Of a DNA stretch of 55,409 nt, positions 43,451-52,968 are shown one piece after another. Made by a program: the position numbers and the translations under genes. The notes below the pieces were generated by a model. That model was given only the letters and a program-made list of their open reading frames with translations. It had not been told where the DNA came from and searched no databases. Numbering within the stretch: position 1 is the first letter of the stretch; every line of letters starts with the position of its first letter. Source of the DNA: Deltaproteobacteria bacterium (GTDB lineage Bacteria; Desulfobacterota; Desulfobacteria; Desulfobacterales; QNYZ01); assembly GCA_003973265.1 (NCBI GenBank), contig QNYZ01000075.1, forward strand, positions 1-55,409. The letters run 5' to 3'.

Positions 43451-44724
43451 CAATCATTCTTTTTATCAGTCTGCTGGTGTGCTTTATTATCGGTATGCCC
43501 ATTGCGTTTTCGCTGGGTGTCGCATCCGTCGCCACGCTTCAGTTCGGCTCGAATCTGCCCATGACCCTGGCAGCCCAGCGCCTTTTTACCGGGACGGACT
43601 CTTTCCCGCTCATGGCGATTCCTTTTTTCATGCTGGCGGGAGAGCTGATGGAATCGGGCGGTATTTCCCGAAGGCTGTTTGATTTTGCCCATGCCCTGGT
43701 CGGGTTTGTATTTGGCGGGCTGGCCATGGTGGCCGTGGTGGCGGCCATGTTTTTTGCCGGTATCTCGGGTGCCGCCGCCGCGGATACCGCCGCGGTCGGC
43801 GCCGTTTCCATTCCCGCCATGATCCGAAAAGGATACGATAAGGGGTTTGCCGCTGCCGTGCAGGCGGCAGGCGGATCCATCGGTGTAATTATCCCGCCGT
43901 CCATTCCCATGATTATCTTCGGGGTGGTTGGCGGCGTTTCCATCGGCAAATTGTTTATGGGTGGCTTCATCCCCGGAGCCCTCATCGGTGGTGGGCTTAT
44001 GGCGGCCAACTACTTCCTGTCCAGACGGGCGGGATACGGAAAAGAGCCCTTTCAGGGATTTGGTCGAATTTTTAAAACCTTTTCCAGTGCAATCTGGGCT
44101 TTATTGATGCCCGGTATTATTTTAGGCGGCATTCTCGGGGGGGTTTTCACGCCCACGGAGGCGGCTGTTATCGCCGCGCTCTACGGCCTTGTGGTCGGTT
44201 TCGCCATTTATCGAGAACTCAAGATTCGGGATCTTCCACGAATTTTTGCCAAAGCCGCAATATCGACCTCAACGATCATGCTGCTGATTGCCACGGCCAA
44301 TATTTTCGGCTGGATTCTGACGGCTGAAAGGGTTCCCCAAAACGTGGCCGCCTACCTGGTTTCCCTGACGTCATCCCCCTATGTTTTATACGCGCTGATT
44401 CTTTTATGTCTCCTTGTCATCGGTACATTTATGGAAACTTCGGCGTCGCTGATCATTTTGACCCCTGTTTTTTTACCGGTCATTCAAAAATTCGGTATTG
44501 ACCCGGTCCATTTCGGCGTGGTCATGGTAACCGCACTGGCCATCGGTATGTTGACCCCCCCGCTGGGAATATGCCTGTTTATCTCCTGCAATATCGCGGA
44601 GATTCAATTATCTGAAATTATAAAGTATGTCATGCCGTTTCTGGCGATTATGATCGGTATTCTCGTTCTGATCACCTATGTGCCGGACCTGGTGCTGTTC
44701 ATCCCGGATTTAATGGCGAAATAG
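43447..44724 (+). CDS. dctM: TRAP transporter large permease (DctM family)
   Basis: The 425-aa membrane protein has about 12 helices and the DctM signatures (MAIPFFMLAGELMESGGISRRL, GSIGVIIPPSIPMIIFG, LTPPLGICLF). It drives solute import with a sodium or proton gradient. It starts at GTG 43447 overlapping dctQ. Specificity lies in dctP. Confidence 0.95.
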   Translation: MTIILFISLLVCFIIGMPIAFSLGVASVATLQFGSNLPMTLAAQRLFTGTDSFPLMAIPFFMLAGELMESGGISRRLFDFAHALVGFVFGGLAMVAVVAAMFFAGISGAAAADTAAVGAVSIPAMIRKGYDKGFAAAVQAAGGSIGVIIPPSIPMIIFGVVGGVSIGKLFMGGFIPGALIGGGLMAANYFLSRRAGYGKEPFQGFGRIFKTFSSAIWALLMPGIILGGILGGVFTPTEAAVIAALYGLVVGFAIYRELKIRDLPRIFAKAAISTSTIMLLIATANIFGWILTAERVPQNVAAYLVSLTSSPYVLYALILLCLLVIGTFMETSASLIILTPVFLPVIQKFGIDPVHFGVVMVTALAIGMLTPPLGICLFISCNIAEIQLSEIIKYVMPFLAIMIGILVLITYVPDLVLFIPDLMAK

Positions 44725-44858
44725 CTGCATCCGGCCCAGATTATGATCGGGGAGATAATCGGGGAGATGATGAAAGTAAATGAACGGATTTCGTATCCGG
44801 TACCAGGATTCATATGCGTATGTCCCGGTGCAGGCGTATCCTGTGCAGGAGTAATAAT

Positions 44859-46157
44859 ATGACAACCGTAGAAATTCCATTTGATGGTCACCCCCTGGCC
44901 TTTGATGTCCCGGACGACAATTTTATTGAAACGCTGAGTCCCGCGCCATCCAGTCCCGTTGCCGATCTGGATGGGAAAATCGAAAACGCCCTGGATCGGC
45001 CCATCGGCCAGGCGCTCCTGGAAGACCGGGTAAAACCGACGGACCGGGTGATCCTGGTGAGCGATGACAACACGCGGCTGACACCTGTTGATCGCATTAT
45101 ACCGGCCCTGCTGCGGCGGCTCAACAAAGCCGGCGTGCCGGACGACCGGATTTCATGTGTCATGGCTCTTGGCACCCATCGCTACATGACAGACGAGGAG
45201 ATGGCGGCCAAGGTGAGCCCGGAAATCTTCGGCCGTATTCATGTGTTTAATCACCTGTGGCGGGATCCGGATATGCTGGTCGATTTCGGCAGCTCTAACC
45301 AGGGCACCCCGCTCCAGATCAACCGGGCCGTGGTGGATGCGGATGTGGTCATCGGTCTGGGCGCCATTGTTCCCCACCATATTGCCGGATATTCCGGCGC
45401 GTCAAAGATTATTCAACCCGGGGTCTGCGGTGCGGCGACAACAGCACAGACTCACATGTTGTCATGTGAAAGCGGAGGGGACTCATTTCTCGGCATTGCC
45501 GATAATCCGGTCCGGCGCGACATGGATGACATGGCCGATAAAGTCGGCCTGAAAACAATTTTCAATGTGGTCATGAACAGTGAGGGCGGAGTCGTGGGGC
45601 TGTTTTTCGGCGACACGCGGGCCGCGTTTAAGGAAGGGATCAAGCTGGCCCGGGAAATTTACGGGGTTGAATATTCGGAAACGCCGGATATCGTTGTGGC
45701 CAACTCTCATCCCTGCAATCTTGATTTCTGGCAGGCGCACAAATCCCAATATCCGGCCCAGCGAATGGTCAAACCCGGCGGGACAATCATCGTGTGCACC
45801 CCGGCCCCGGAAGGCGTCAGCCCGGTGCATACCGAGCTTCTTGATTTTACCGCCTGGTCTTCCGATGAAATCAAATCGGCTTTTCAGCAGGGAAAGCTCT
45901 CTAACGGCGTGGCAGCCGCGCTGGCCGTGGCATGGGCCATGGTCCGGGAAAAAGCCCCGGTCATCATGGTGTCGCCCGGGATTTCACCTGAAGATAAAGC
46001 CCGGCTGGGACATGCGCATGCCCCGGATATTTCATCGGCTCTGACAGAAGCCTTTCGCCGCCAGGGCCCCTCCGCCCGGGTAACCGTTTTGACCCATGCC
46101 CCGGAAATGCTGCCCGTTCAATCCACCGGCCGACCGGGCGTTTCCGGTGCTTTATGA
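44859..46157 (+). CDS. larA: LarA-like nickel-dependent racemase/epimerase
   Basis: The 432-aa protein belongs to the DUF2088/LarA family. With the start at ATG 44859 the residues that hold the nickel-pincer (NPN) cofactor and catalyse proton transfer are all there: H107 (LGTHR), H173 (PHH), K183 (SGASK) and H199 (QTH). Their spacing is the same as in Lactiplantibacillus plantarum LarA (H108, H174, K184, H200). It should racemise or epimerise a 2-hydroxy acid at C2. In this operon, directly before an acid-sugar kinase, a sugar-acid 2-epimerase role is likely. AGGAG precedes the start. Confidence 0.9.
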   Translation: MTTVEIPFDGHPLAFDVPDDNFIETLSPAPSSPVADLDGKIENALDRPIGQALLEDRVKPTDRVILVSDDNTRLTPVDRIIPALLRRLNKAGVPDDRISCVMALGTHRYMTDEEMAAKVSPEIFGRIHVFNHLWRDPDMLVDFGSSNQGTPLQINRAVVDADVVIGLGAIVPHHIAGYSGASKIIQPGVCGAATTAQTHMLSCESGGDSFLGIADNPVRRDMDDMADKVGLKTIFNVVMNSEGGVVGLFFGDTRAAFKEGIKLAREIYGVEYSETPDIVVANSHPCNLDFWQAHKSQYPAQRMVKPGGTIIVCTPAPEGVSPVHTELLDFTAWSSDEIKSAFQQGKLSNGVAAALAVAWAMVREKAPVIMVSPGISPEDKARLGHAHAPDISSALTEAFRRQGPSARVTVLTHAPEMLPVQSTGRPGVSGAL

Positions 46158-46164
46158 AAACCGC

Positions 46165-47427
46165 ATGATACCTGTCGCCGTCATTGCAGACGATTTAACC
46201 GGTGCAGCCGATACCGGGATCCAGTTTTGCCGTGCGATGGGTCCGGCCTGCCTGCTGGGCATTCGAAGCCTCAAGCAGGTCCGTTTTTCCGAAATTCCCG
46301 GTGTATTGTCAGTATATACGAATTCACGGCACCTGCCCGCATCGGGCGCCGATAAATCCGTCCGATCCGCGATGCGGTATCTGAATGCTTTTGAACCTCA
46401 ATCCCTGTACAAAAAAATAGATTCCTGTCTGCGGGGTAATATTGGTACCGAAATGGACGCCGTTATGGATGCCTGGGGCGGCCGGACCAGTTTTGTGGCG
46501 CCGGCGTTTCCGGCACAGGGACGCACAACGCTTCATGGGATCCACTATCTTCATGGCACCCCCCTGTCTGAAACAGAGATGGCGATGGACCCGGTGACCC
46601 CGGTTCATGAATCCAGCCTGCCGGCCTTACTCACCAGGCAGAGTCGTTTGAAGGTGGGGCATATTGATGTGGATATCCTGGATGACGGTAACCCGCGGGT
46701 GAAAGATGAAGTCCGGCGCCGCATTGAAGACGGTTGCCGGCATATTGTTTTTGACGCCTGTACGGAGCATCATTTGAAAAGCATTGCACAGCTGGCGAAG
46801 GAATATTTTCCCAAAACACTTCTGGCAGGGTCGGCCGGCCTGGCGGCGGGAATGGTGGCGGCTTTCAACCGCATCGACGCAAGGCCACGGGTCTCGGAAT
46901 TATTCGTAACCGGTAATATGCTGTGGGCCTGTGGTTCCGCTTCCGAACACCTGGCCGGCCAGGTCAGACTGCTCGTCGAAAAAGGCGGCCTGGCACAAAT
47001 TAAACTGCCGCCTGCCATACTTGCAGACGCGGGTCACACATCCGCCGGCCGGAAACTGGCCGCTTTGGCCGAACACCCGCTTACCCGAAACGATCTGGTT
47101 TTACAGATCGGTCCCGGTTCGGCTGCGGACGCTCTTTTCTCTCCCGAAGAAGTACTGAGCGGGTTTTCCACCGTGGTTGAAAATATCGTCGCCAGATGTC
47201 AACCGGCCGCTCTTTTTTTGTCCGGCGGAGACACGGCAGCTATCGTCCTTGAAGCCATCGGCACTCGATTCGTCATCCTGAAAAATGAAGTACTGCCCGG
47301 ATTGACGGGCGGAATTATTTCAGGCGGCCTGATGGATGGCCGGGTCGTGGTTACCAAAGCCGGTGCTTTTGGCCAGCCGGATGATCTGCTTACGTTGTAT
47401 AACCGATTAAAAAGAAAGGAAGCATAG
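46165..47427 (+). CDS. Four-carbon acid-sugar kinase family protein (DUF1537)
   Basis: The 420-aa protein starts VAVIADDLTGAADTGIQF, the DUF1537 N-terminal signature, and has the C-terminal nucleotide-binding region (QIGPGSAADALFS; SGGDTAAIVLEAIG; PGLTGGIISGG). DUF1537 proteins phosphorylate D-threonate, L-threonate or D-erythronate at O4 (the DtnK/OtnK group). It starts 7 bp after larA and ends exactly one base before pdxA, so they are one transcript. Which acid sugar is used cannot be read from the sequence. Confidence 0.9.
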   Translation: MIPVAVIADDLTGAADTGIQFCRAMGPACLLGIRSLKQVRFSEIPGVLSVYTNSRHLPASGADKSVRSAMRYLNAFEPQSLYKKIDSCLRGNIGTEMDAVMDAWGGRTSFVAPAFPAQGRTTLHGIHYLHGTPLSETEMAMDPVTPVHESSLPALLTRQSRLKVGHIDVDILDDGNPRVKDEVRRRIEDGCRHIVFDACTEHHLKSIAQLAKEYFPKTLLAGSAGLAAGMVAAFNRIDARPRVSELFVTGNMLWACGSASEHLAGQVRLLVEKGGLAQIKLPPAILADAGHTSAGRKLAALAEHPLTRNDLVLQIGPGSAADALFSPEEVLSGFSTVVENIVARCQPAALFLSGGDTAAIVLEAIGTRFVILKNEVLPGLTGGIISGGLMDGRVVVTKAGAFGQPDDLLTLYNRLKRKEA

Positions 47428-48459
47428 ATGACGATCAACCGACTTCCCTTACTGGGGATTACAATGGGTGACCCGGGTGGTATCGGGCCTGAGATCTGTG
47501 TCAAGGCGTTGAATGATCCGGAGATCTATCGGATCTGCCGGCCACTGGTAATCGGCGATGCCGAAATTCTGCTGGATGCTGCCCGGTTTTGTGACATAAA
47601 CCTTTCCGTCACCCCATGCAGTCGTGCCGACCAGGGGCGTTATGTTCATGGCACCGTTGACACCCTGAGCCTTGATAAAATGTCACTGGATGTCTTGAAG
47701 CACAAGCAGGTCACTGCCGCCCAGGGCGAGGCCTCCTTTGCCTATGTGGAAAAAGCCATAGATCTGGCCCTGGCCGGTGAGATCGACGGCACGGTCACCG
47801 GGCCCATTAATAAAGCCGCCATTCATGCCGCCGGGCATCTTTTTGCCGGGCATACCGAGATTTATGCGACCCGGACCGGCACCCGTGATTATGCCATGAT
47901 GCTGACCCATGGTGATTTCCGTGTCACGCATGTCTCGACCCACGTCAGCCTGCGGGAGGCATGTGACCGCGTGAAAAAAGACCGGGTGGGGAAGGTTATT
48001 GACTTAACAGATGCCGCACTCAAAAAAATCGGACTGACCAAACCCCGAATCGGTGTTGCGGGGTTGAATCCCCATTGCGGGGAAGGGCGCATGTTTGGTG
48101 ATGAGGATGAGGATGAGATCAAACCGGCGGTAATGGCGGCTGTTCATCAAGGCAGGCAGGTGGAGGGGCCCATCCCGGCAGATACCGTCTTTTCCAAGAT
48201 GAAAGGCGGCATGTACGATGCGGTCGTGGTCATGTATCATGATCAGGGCCATATTCCGATGAAACTGATCGGGTTCCAGTACGATCAGAAGACCGGCCAG
48301 TGGGGGGAAATGTCAGGGGTCAACGTCACGCTGGGCCTGCCCATCGTGAGAACCTCGGTGGACCACGGGACCGCTTTTGGAAAAGCCGGCGAGGGGCGGG
48401 CCAATTCCCAGTCGATGACTGAAGCGATCCGCCTGGGAGCGATGCTTGCGAGGCGGTAG
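47428..48459 (+). CDS. pdxA: PdxA-family 4-phospho-acid-sugar dehydrogenase
   Basis: The 343-aa protein has the PdxA signatures GITMGDPGGIGPEI, VTGPINKAAIHAAGHLFAGHTE and the metal-binding MYHDQGHIPMKL. In B6 synthesis PdxA oxidises 4-phosphohydroxy-threonine; the PdxA2 branch next to DUF1537 kinases oxidises 4-phospho-threonate or -erythronate, and decarboxylation then gives dihydroxyacetone phosphate. Its location after the kinase strongly favours the catabolic PdxA2 role. Confidence 0.92.
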   Translation: MTINRLPLLGITMGDPGGIGPEICVKALNDPEIYRICRPLVIGDAEILLDAARFCDINLSVTPCSRADQGRYVHGTVDTLSLDKMSLDVLKHKQVTAAQGEASFAYVEKAIDLALAGEIDGTVTGPINKAAIHAAGHLFAGHTEIYATRTGTRDYAMMLTHGDFRVTHVSTHVSLREACDRVKKDRVGKVIDLTDAALKKIGLTKPRIGVAGLNPHCGEGRMFGDEDEDEIKPAVMAAVHQGRQVEGPIPADTVFSKMKGGMYDAVVVMYHDQGHIPMKLIGFQYDQKTGQWGEMSGVNVTLGLPIVRTSVDHGTAFGKAGEGRANSQSMTEAIRLGAMLARR

Positions 48460-48563
48460 TAAAAAGAAGCGGTCCGGGATTTCAGTCGCGCCGCCGGCTT
48501 GACAGCCAGGGCAGACAGGTATTTGATAGATGAATAAAATCGGTAACCACGGGAGATAAAGAC

Positions 48564-49799
48564 ATGCCTGCCACCCGCTTTGAAAAAATGCTGATGGGTA
48601 AACTGAGGGAATTTGAACAGACCGGTGGACTGAAAGGCCATGAAAAAGTTATTACGGCGGTCAAACCGCCCGAGGGTGAAAAAGGGCCGCGGTATTTCAT
48701 AGCCGGCGAGGGAGACAAAGCGTTTATCCGGATGAATGCCAATGCCTATCTCAGCCTGGCCCGCGATCACCGCCTGGTGGCCGCCGATGCGGCCTCGGCT
48801 GAAGCCTACGGCACCGGTCCGGGGGCGGTGCGGTTTATCAGCGGAACCTGTCAACCCCACGTTGAGCTGGAAAAACGGCTGGCCAGGTTCCACGGCCGCG
48901 AAGCCGCCATGATTTTCAGCTCGGCCTATGCCACTGTCATGGGGACACTGCCGCCCCTGATCGATTCCACCACGACGATTATCAGTGACGAACTGAATCA
49001 CAATTGCATCATCAATGCCATCCGGCTGTCCCGTCCATTAACCAAAGAGATATACGCCCACCTGAACATGGCGGATCTTCAAACCCGGATCAAAGCCGCC
49101 ATAGGGAAGGCCCGCCGGGTGATCATTGTCACGGACGGGGTTTTCAGCATGCGGGGTGATTATGCCCCCCTTTCGGCCATTTCTGACCTGTCATCGCGTT
49201 ATGATGCGGAGTTTGCCGAAGGCATTGTGACGGTGGTCGATGATTCTCACGGTGTGGGTGCCCTTGGAAAAACCGGCCGCGGTACGGTTGAATATACCGA
49301 TGCGCACGGAATTGATATTCTGGTGGCAACGTTGGGAAAGGCCTTTGGCGTTAATGGCGGATACCTGGTGGCTTCGGCACCCGTTGTCGCCTATTTAAGA
49401 GAAACCGCGCCGCTTTATATCTATTCCAACCCGATCACCCCCGGCGAGGCCGCTGCTGCGTGTGAGGCCCTGTCGATTATCGACAGCAAAGAGGGACAAA
49501 AACGCCTTGATCATCTTCGCGCAATGACCCGGAAGTTTGAGCAGGGGCTGGTGGACCTGGGGTTTGAGGTGATCCGCAGCGCGCATCCGGTGGTGCCGCT
49601 GATGATCAGAGACGGCCGCCGAACCGGGGCCATGGTTCGTTACCTGTCCGATCAGGGGATTCTGGCCACCGGGTTAAGCTATCCGGTGGTGCCGAAAGGC
49701 GACGAAGAGATCCGTTTCCAGGTGTCGGCCGAACATACTGCCGCTGATATCGATTATGTTGTCAACCGGCTTGGAGAATACCGGCAAAGTCACCCCTGA
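48564..49799 (+). CDS. Alpha-oxoamine synthase (glycine C-acetyltransferase/Kbl-like)
   Basis: The 411-aa PLP enzyme has the aspartate block VVDDSHGVGALGKTGRG and the PLP lysine K259 in ATLGKAFGVNGG. Family members condense an amino acid with an acyl-CoA (2-amino-3-ketobutyrate CoA ligase, 8-amino-7-oxononanoate synthase). It has about 100 bp between it and pdxA and may or may not belong to the operon. Kbl-like N-terminus and length fit; the exact acyl-CoA and amino acid are unclear. No threonine dehydrogenase gene is adjacent. Confidence 0.88.
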   Translation: MPATRFEKMLMGKLREFEQTGGLKGHEKVITAVKPPEGEKGPRYFIAGEGDKAFIRMNANAYLSLARDHRLVAADAASAEAYGTGPGAVRFISGTCQPHVELEKRLARFHGREAAMIFSSAYATVMGTLPPLIDSTTTIISDELNHNCIINAIRLSRPLTKEIYAHLNMADLQTRIKAAIGKARRVIIVTDGVFSMRGDYAPLSAISDLSSRYDAEFAEGIVTVVDDSHGVGALGKTGRGTVEYTDAHGIDILVATLGKAFGVNGGYLVASAPVVAYLRETAPLYIYSNPITPGEAAAACEALSIIDSKEGQKRLDHLRAMTRKFEQGLVDLGFEVIRSAHPVVPLMIRDGRRTGAMVRYLSDQGILATGLSYPVVPKGDEEIRFQVSAEHTAADIDYVVNRLGEYRQSHP

Positions 49800-49851
49800 C
49801 CCTGACCGATAAGCTCTCCACGCGACACCTGCCAGAAAACCCCGGCCGCAG

Positions 49852-51291
49852 TCAGGTGGTCACAGCTTCCCGAAGCAGGCGCTGCTTGGTCTCAAACAGG
49901 GACCGGGAGAGGCTGATGTGATAGATATGGGGATTGCGGAACCGTTTGTAGGCATCATCCAGGTGGTCAATATTTTTTAAGGTCTGTGTCCTGATCTGTT
50001 GAACCGGTGGGCTTTTGTACACCAGGCGGCCGGATTTGAAAACAGGCACCATGATTTCCCGGAACTGGAAATCTTTTGGATATGTTTTAAACAGATGGGG
50101 CAGCATGGGATGAAATACCTGGACCGGCGGTGTGACCGGGAACGCTTCTTCGGCCAGGAACAGAATATCTCCCCGCATCCGCCCTTTTTCATCAAATACC
50201 CGGGCCACCCGCTTGAATCCGGGGTTGGTAATTTTTTCCGGATTATCCGAGCGCTTGATTTTGGGGATCATCCGTCCCTGCCCGTCATCCAGGGCGGTTA
50301 ATTTGTAAACACCGCCCAGGGCAGGCGATGAGTACGATGTAATCAGCTTGGTACCGACACCCCAGACATCAATTTTTGCTTTCTGCCGTTTCAGGCTCAC
50401 AATAATCTGTTCGTCCAGATCCCCCGATGCCACAATTTTTACCTTGGGAAAACCGGCCTCGTCGAGCATACGCCGGGCCTGTTTACTTAAATAGGCCAGG
50501 TCGCCGCTGTCCAGGCGGATACCCATCATCTCGTGGCCTCTGGACCGGAGTTCTTTACCGATGCGGATGGCATTGGGGACACCACTTTTAAGCGTATCAT
50601 ACGTATCCACCAGCAGCAGACAGGTGTCGGGATAGATATCGGCATAGGCCCGGAAGGCTTTTTCTTCATCAGGGAAACTGGCCACCCATGAATGGGCGTG
50701 GGTTCCTTGAACCGGGATCCCATAACAATGCCCGGCAGCCACATTTGATGTGCCGTCAATTCCGCCGATGTATGCAGCCCGGGACGCCATCAGGGCACCG
50801 TCAGGGCCATGGGCGCGACGAAGGCCGAAATCAATCACCGTATCACCATTGGCGGCAGAACGGATCCGAGCGCCCTTGGTGGCGATCAGTGTCTGAAAAT
50901 TCATGACATTTAAAAGGATGCTTTCAATGAGCTGGGCTTCAGGCAGCGGCGCGGTCACACGGATCAGCGGTTCATGGGGAAACACCACCGTCCCTTCAGG
51001 GATAGCCCAAATATCGCCGGTGAATTTGAATTTTTCAAAATAGAGCAGCGTCTCTTCCGAAAATATCTCTAATTTTCTAAGATATTGAATGTCTGTTTCT
51101 TTAAAACGGAGCCGTTGAATGTATTCGATGATATCGGCCAGGCCTGCCAGGATGCAATAACCGCCCTTGTCCGGAACATTCCGGAAAAAATAATCGAAAT
51201 TGGCCCGTTGTTCCGTTTTACCCTCCCGGATATATCCGCCGACCATCGTAAGCTGGTAAAGATCCGTTAATAACGCCTGGTAAGAATGCAT
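49852..51291 (-). CDS. pncB: Nicotinate phosphoribosyltransferase
   Basis: The 479-aa protein shows the family pattern: N-terminal LLTDLYQLTMVGGYI, FDYFFRNVPDKGGYCILAG, the VIDFGLRRAHGPDGALMASRAAYIGG block, and the VGTKLITSYSSPALGGVYKL phosphate-binding region. It converts nicotinate and PRPP to nicotinate mononucleotide in NAD salvage. It is convergent with the oxoamine synthase gene and divergent from the regulator at 51510. Confidence 0.94.
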   Translation of the reverse strand: MHSYQALLTDLYQLTMVGGYIREGKTEQRANFDYFFRNVPDKGGYCILAGLADIIEYIQRLRFKETDIQYLRKLEIFSEETLLYFEKFKFTGDIWAIPEGTVVFPHEPLIRVTAPLPEAQLIESILLNVMNFQTLIATKGARIRSAANGDTVIDFGLRRAHGPDGALMASRAAYIGGIDGTSNVAAGHCYGIPVQGTHAHSWVASFPDEEKAFRAYADIYPDTCLLLVDTYDTLKSGVPNAIRIGKELRSRGHEMMGIRLDSGDLAYLSKQARRMLDEAGFPKVKIVASGDLDEQIIVSLKRQKAKIDVWGVGTKLITSYSSPALGGVYKLTALDDGQGRMIPKIKRSDNPEKITNPGFKRVARVFDEKGRMRGDILFLAEEAFPVTPPVQVFHPMLPHLFKTYPKDFQFREIMVPVFKSGRLVYKSPPVQQIRTQTLKNIDHLDDAYKRFRNPHIYHISLSRSLFETKQRLLREAVTT

Positions 51292-51509
51292 TGTTATTGT
51301 CTTTCTGTTTCCGGTTGAAATTTTTTGTTTGAAAAAACCGTATCACATAAACTGCCTTTTCACCAGTTTATCGCAGGCCCGGTATCGGTTTATGTAATGG
51401 CCGGGTATCAGGATTGACAGATATGCCATGTTTATATAGTTATTTACGAAGATAACGGGATTTTGATCAATCCCGGAGATCAACAAACCGACTACCGAAA
51501 GGTCACCTG

Positions 51510-52418
51510 ATGAGCCAGTTTCTATCCACCAGAGAGGTCGCCCGGTTTTTAAACATCAATGAAAAAATGGTGTACAGCCTGGTATCTGAAAAAGGACTGC
51601 CCGCATCCAAAGTCACCGGAAAATGGCTGTTTCCCAAAAATCTGGTGGAGCAGTGGGTTGAAACCCATACAATCAATTATCCCAAGACCCCGGACAGCCC
51701 CTCGCTTTCACCCGCCGTCCTTATCATTGCCGGCAGCAACGATTTATTGCTGGACAGGGTCATCGCGCGTTACAATACCAGCTTTCCAGGGCACATTGCG
51801 GTATTTGGAAACCTGGGAAGCATGGGCGGTCTCCAGGCGCTGCGACAGAACCAGTGCCATATCGCGTCCAGCCATCTGCTTCAGGAAGACGGAAATGAAT
51901 ATAATTTTGATTTTGTCGATGAGGCGCTGGAATTGATGCCGGCCGTCGTCAATTTCTGCAAACGCGAACAGGGAATTCTTGTCGCAAAAGGCAATCCGAA
52001 AAGCATCTCCACCATCGCTGACTTTCTACACCCCGGCATCCGCATGCGCAACCGCCCCCTGGGAACCGGGACGCGGCTGTTACTGGATCAGGAGTTGAGA
52101 AAGGCGGGTATCACCGGTGCGGACATCGACGGGTACCAGGACGAAGTTAGCCGTCATCTCGACGTGGGTCTTGAGATACTGGCCGGCCGGGCGGATACCG
52201 GTCTCGGTATTCATGCCGTGGCCGGGCTTCTCGGTCTTGATTTTATCCCGCTGCGCTGGGAGCGCTACGATTTGATGATTTTCAAGGACCAGTTTTTCAA
52301 AGCCCATGTCCAGCAGTTTCTGGGACTGATGCATGAAGCGTTATTTTTAAAGGATGCAGAGACATTAAAGGGCTACGACGTAAGGGAAAGCGGGCGGATG
52401 CGGTACCCCGACAAATAG
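51510..52418 (+). CDS. Excisionase-type HTH regulator with periplasmic-binding-protein-like domain
   Basis: The 302-aa protein has a MerR/excisionase-type HTH at residues 3-50 (STREVARFLNINEKMVYSLV, KWLFPKNLVEQWVE) and a PBP-like domain (about 65-290; AGSNDLLLDRVI, GNLGSMGGLQAL, RPLGTGTRLLLDQEL). This combination (COG1910 type) is known from regulators that sense molybdate, tungstate or a molybdopterin-related ligand. The signal cannot be decided here. AAAGGTCACCTG precedes the ATG, a modest ribosome binding site. Confidence 0.9.
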   Translation: MSQFLSTREVARFLNINEKMVYSLVSEKGLPASKVTGKWLFPKNLVEQWVETHTINYPKTPDSPSLSPAVLIIAGSNDLLLDRVIARYNTSFPGHIAVFGNLGSMGGLQALRQNQCHIASSHLLQEDGNEYNFDFVDEALELMPAVVNFCKREQGILVAKGNPKSISTIADFLHPGIRMRNRPLGTGTRLLLDQELRKAGITGADIDGYQDEVSRHLDVGLEILAGRADTGLGIHAVAGLLGLDFIPLRWERYDLMIFKDQFFKAHVQQFLGLMHEALFLKDAETLKGYDVRESGRMRYPDK

Positions 52419-52462
52419 GCAAAACGACCGATGCCTCAAACAGTTTGTCGGTCGGTTGCGAG

Positions 52463-52621
52463 ATGAAGGGATTATATCCCCTCCTCTTGAAACGGTTTAT
52501 CAATGATAAAGGACCGGCGGGTACCGACCTGAAGCAGGACGCCCAGGCGATCGTGGCCGTTTCGTACGACATCAAACACGGTTCTCCGGTAAAATCGTAT
52601 ATCCGGAAGCGTTCACCTTAA
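52463..52621 (+). CDS. Possible small ORF, 52 aa, unknown
   Basis: ATG 52463 opens a 52-codon frame (MKGLYPLLLKRFINDKG...) whose end overlaps the stop of the DsrE-like gene on the other strand. No clear ribosome binding site or recognised motif. It may be a gene fragment. Confidence 0.2.
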   Translation: MKGLYPLLLKRFINDKGPAGTDLKQDAQAIVAVSYDIKHGSPVKSYIRKRSP

Positions 52622-52968
52622 AAATTAAATACCCTTGCCTCGGCCGCCATGTCGATCAGGTGGGGGCCCCCATCAAGCTGCATGTTTGGAAAAAATGCCG
52701 CTTCATCCAGATTCCGGTTTTTGGCACACGGGGTGCAGATCCCGGTTTTTACTTCGTTTTCCAGAAGGTAAGGCCAGTAATCATCGGGAGCATCACCGGT
52801 GGCGGTTTTACAAGTGAAATCACGATTCCGATCGGCCCACATCACCCCGCCGTCAATAAAAAACAGATCGACGTGGTGCCCCTTGGTATGGGCAATCTTG
52901 GCGAACTGAAAGCACCGCGTTGCCGCTTCATTATCATCTTTTCCCAGAATAAACAGAAAATTGGCCAT
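52618..52968 (-). CDS. DsrE/DsrF-like family protein
   Basis: The 116-aa protein fits the DsrE-like fold: FLFILGKDDNEAATRCFQFAKIAHTKGHHVDLFFIDGGV, with a CTPC pair near residue 78-81 (GICTPCAKNRN). DsrE-like proteins bind or transfer sulfane sulfur via conserved cysteines; many paralogues occur in sulfur-metabolising bacteria. AAGGAGTGA precedes the ATG. It is a single-gene unit. Its sulfur partner is unknown. Confidence 0.88.
   Translation of the reverse strand: MANFLFILGKDDNEAATRCFQFAKIAHTKGHHVDLFFIDGGVMWADRNRDFTCKTATGDAPDDYWPYLLENEVKTGICTPCAKNRNLDEAAFFPNMQLDGGPHLIDMAAEARVFNF

Noticed and set aside
44745..44775. Tandem ATCGGGGAGATRAT repeat before larA
   Set aside because: Only two copies of 14 bp; no clear regulatory geometry relative to the larA start.
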